A stretch of 62,244 nt of DNA. It comes from Nemertoderma westbladi (Eukaryota; Xenacoelomorpha; Nemertodermatida; Nemertodermatidae). The first letter of the stretch is position 1; each line of letters begins with the position of its first letter. Location: the NCBI GenBank assembly GCA_032718475.1, contig JAUCBJ010003542.1, positions 1 to 62,244 of the forward strand, written 5' to 3'. The notes beneath the pieces are model-generated. The model was not told the DNA's origin. It ran no database searches and saw only the letters and a list, made by a program, of their open reading frames with translations. A program made the translations under genes and the position numbers. Shown in pieces: positions 60,499 through 62,244 of this stretch.

Positions 60499-61125
60499 AC
60501 CCAGCAAAGTCACATCCTTCGAAATTGCTACTAATATGCTGCTAATTTGATCGAAATAAATTTTCTTCGAAATTATCAGCATTTTCGCCGTCTAAATTGT
60601 CTGATAATTCAGTCTACAATTCGTAGGATAAATTATCCTTCTAAACGAAGGATAAATTCGAAGACTATTCGAAGATTCTGAAGATTTAGCTAGTTTTTAG
60701 CCGGCAAATAGAAGGATAAATATGCCTACTATTCGCCGGATAAATTATCCTTCTAAACGAAGGATAAATTTGTAGACTTTTCGAAGGGTGGATGAATTGA
60801 TAATTTTTATCCTTCGTTTAGAAGGATAATTTATGCTGCTATTCGAAGGATAAATTATCCTTCTAAATGAAGGCTAAATTTGTAGACTTTTCGAAGGGTG
60901 GATGAATTTATAGTTTTTATCCTGCGTTTAGAATGATAATTTATGCTACTATTCGAAGGATAAATTACCTTCTAAACGAAGGATAAATTTGTAGACTTTT
61001 CGAAGGGTGGATGAATTTATAGTTTTTATCCTGCGTTTAGAATGATAATTTATGCTACTATTCGAAGGATAAATTACCTTCTAAACGAAGGATAAATTTG
61101 TAGACTTTTCGAAGGTTGGATCATT
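60499..61125 (+). repeat. ACCCAGCAAAGTCA family repeat, copy 2, palindrome-rich
   Basis: After the shared start come many GAAGGATAAATT / AATTTATCCTTC units in both orientations. From 60835 a 109-110-bp unit (GCTACTATTCGAAGG ... AGAATGATAATTTAT) repeats about 2.7 times (starts 60835, 60945, 61054). Confidence 0.7.
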
Positions 61126-62010
61126 TAGCTTAGTTTTGTTTAGTTATGCATAGTTACTGTATGTTATGTTTTATCCGGCAAATTCTGAGAGTAAAATAAT
61201 AATTATATACTGTAGTTATGCCTACTAATAATCCGAATATTTTTTTATCTGGGGACCATATTTAGCAGTAAATTAGTACAAAGTTATCAGTTCTTTAGAA
61301 TTGTCGATTATATAATAATATATAATCTGAAGCAAAGAAAATTGATCTATATTATGTCCAGTGCCATTCATATTGTTTTATGAAATAAATCCATTAATTA
61401 CTGTGTGATGCTGTGTCTGTCCTTAAAGGTGCGGAAATCCATGTATCCAGAGTCTGCAGGTCTGAGTGTATGGCAGAGCTAGAGGTAAAGGCGATGTCCA
61501 TACTGCCCTACAGTATGTTACTGTCAGAATGCCAGACACCTGTAAAAACGAGACTACAGTATCTGACTACAGTATGTCTTTCAGGCAGTCAGGGAAATCC
61601 TGGGGACAAACAAAGCACATATTTTTTCAGTATTAATACGTGTACTATATCCGAAACTGAAAGTTTTAAAAAATATACCTTTTATACTACAGTATAACGA
61701 TACAGAAACTATTTACTCTACTGCTCTATACTGTATAAAATTTATTCTTAATTAATAATTATTTTTAATCTTTTTTTTATATACAAGTTTTAATACAGTA
61801 TTTAACATTTTAATATTCAGATATTTTCTTGCTATCATGCACCCCGGTCAGCCTGTACAATCAGCACGTCGCACATCAGCACATGTACACATGTAACTAA
61901 CAGTACAACATATCGCAGCGCAGTTGGAAGTTCCGTACCTGCTGACCCGTACCGTATTTTTTCGTTGGAATACATATACTGCAGCACACTGTCAGATCTC
62001 AGACTGAACA
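61126..62010. other. Intergenic, no supported gene
   Basis: AT-rich; a 94-codon plus-strand frame at 61413-61697 has no recognised domain. Confidence 0.35.
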
Positions 62011-62071
62011 CTGAACCCACGACCTCCAAGAGATGTGAATTCAATGCAACCACTACACCAAGGTCTCTTTG
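62011..62071 (-). repeat. tRNA-derived SINE head
   Basis: On the minus strand: ACCTTGGTGTAGTGGTTGC then GGAGGTCGTGGGTTCAGT. About 85 percent like the head at 39760-39820, including the intervening TGAATTCACAT. Confidence 0.65.
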
Positions 62072-62244
62072 ATTAAGAAAATGAATTAAATAATTATTGA
62101 ATGCTTTTAAATTTAATGTTGTAATTTAGTGTCGTAATTCAAAAACATGATACCCCCCCACACCCCCCCCCCCCCCCCTTCCCTAACTTTTATACAAATT
62201 TTAATGAATAGCATGATATGAAACAGAGTTACAGTAGTTTCACC

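Overview
The window is nuclear DNA from an animal, most likely a marine invertebrate. The evidence is two metazoan gene families with introns or large exons (a FAM13-type RhoGAP and a PAM/PHM-related membrane protein), GT-AG splice sites, tRNA-derived SINEs, LINE and P/THAP9-type transposon remains, and AT-rich non-coding sequence with satellites and long poly-G/C tracts. I cannot name the species or phylum. All calls come from reading the sequence; no alignment or database search was run.

Layout: 1-6.6 kb is repeat-rich intergenic sequence with a decayed retroelement fragment (0.93-1.96 kb). 6.64-12.06 kb is a two-exon FAM13 homologue on the minus strand, whose 3.2-kb intron holds a 1.2-kb hAT-type element with a perfect 8-bp target duplication. 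13.1-14.2 kb is a broken LINE reverse transcriptase. 14.2-26.3 kb is a 12.1-kb P-element/THAP9-like transposon with long terminal inverted repeats (TIRs), a nearly complete THAP transposase, and several elements nested inside one another. 27.65-38.44 kb is a 10.8-kb element built as a giant inverted repeat: two 3.1-3.5-kb arms made largely of a CTAATTACCACAA-type satellite surround a 4.2-kb centre that encodes a PHD-finger/OTU-protease gene, with a chimeric LINE insertion in its intron. 38.4-43.1 kb holds SINEs, dispersed repeats, a 15-bp satellite and a LINE 3' end. 43.8-45.6 kb is a single-exon gene for a membrane protein with a PHM (peptidylglycine hydroxylase) fold that has lost most copper ligands. 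49.5-58.0 kb is a 3.2-kb segmental duplication in direct orientation, each copy carrying a 2.1-kb hAT-type element and an acidic-protein ORF. 58-62.2 kb is mostly non-coding, with an unexplained 120-bp conserved tandem block near 59.6-60.0 kb and a palindrome-rich repeat at 60.5-61.1 kb.

The points most worth following up are the palindromic PHD-OTU element, for which no transposase is visible, and the PAM-derived apparent pseudoenzyme, which keeps disulfide cysteines, a membrane anchor and a PAM-like tail while losing the catalytic copper sites. The cellular genes (FAM13 and PHM-like) are unrelated in function; the rest of the window is dominated by mobile DNA.
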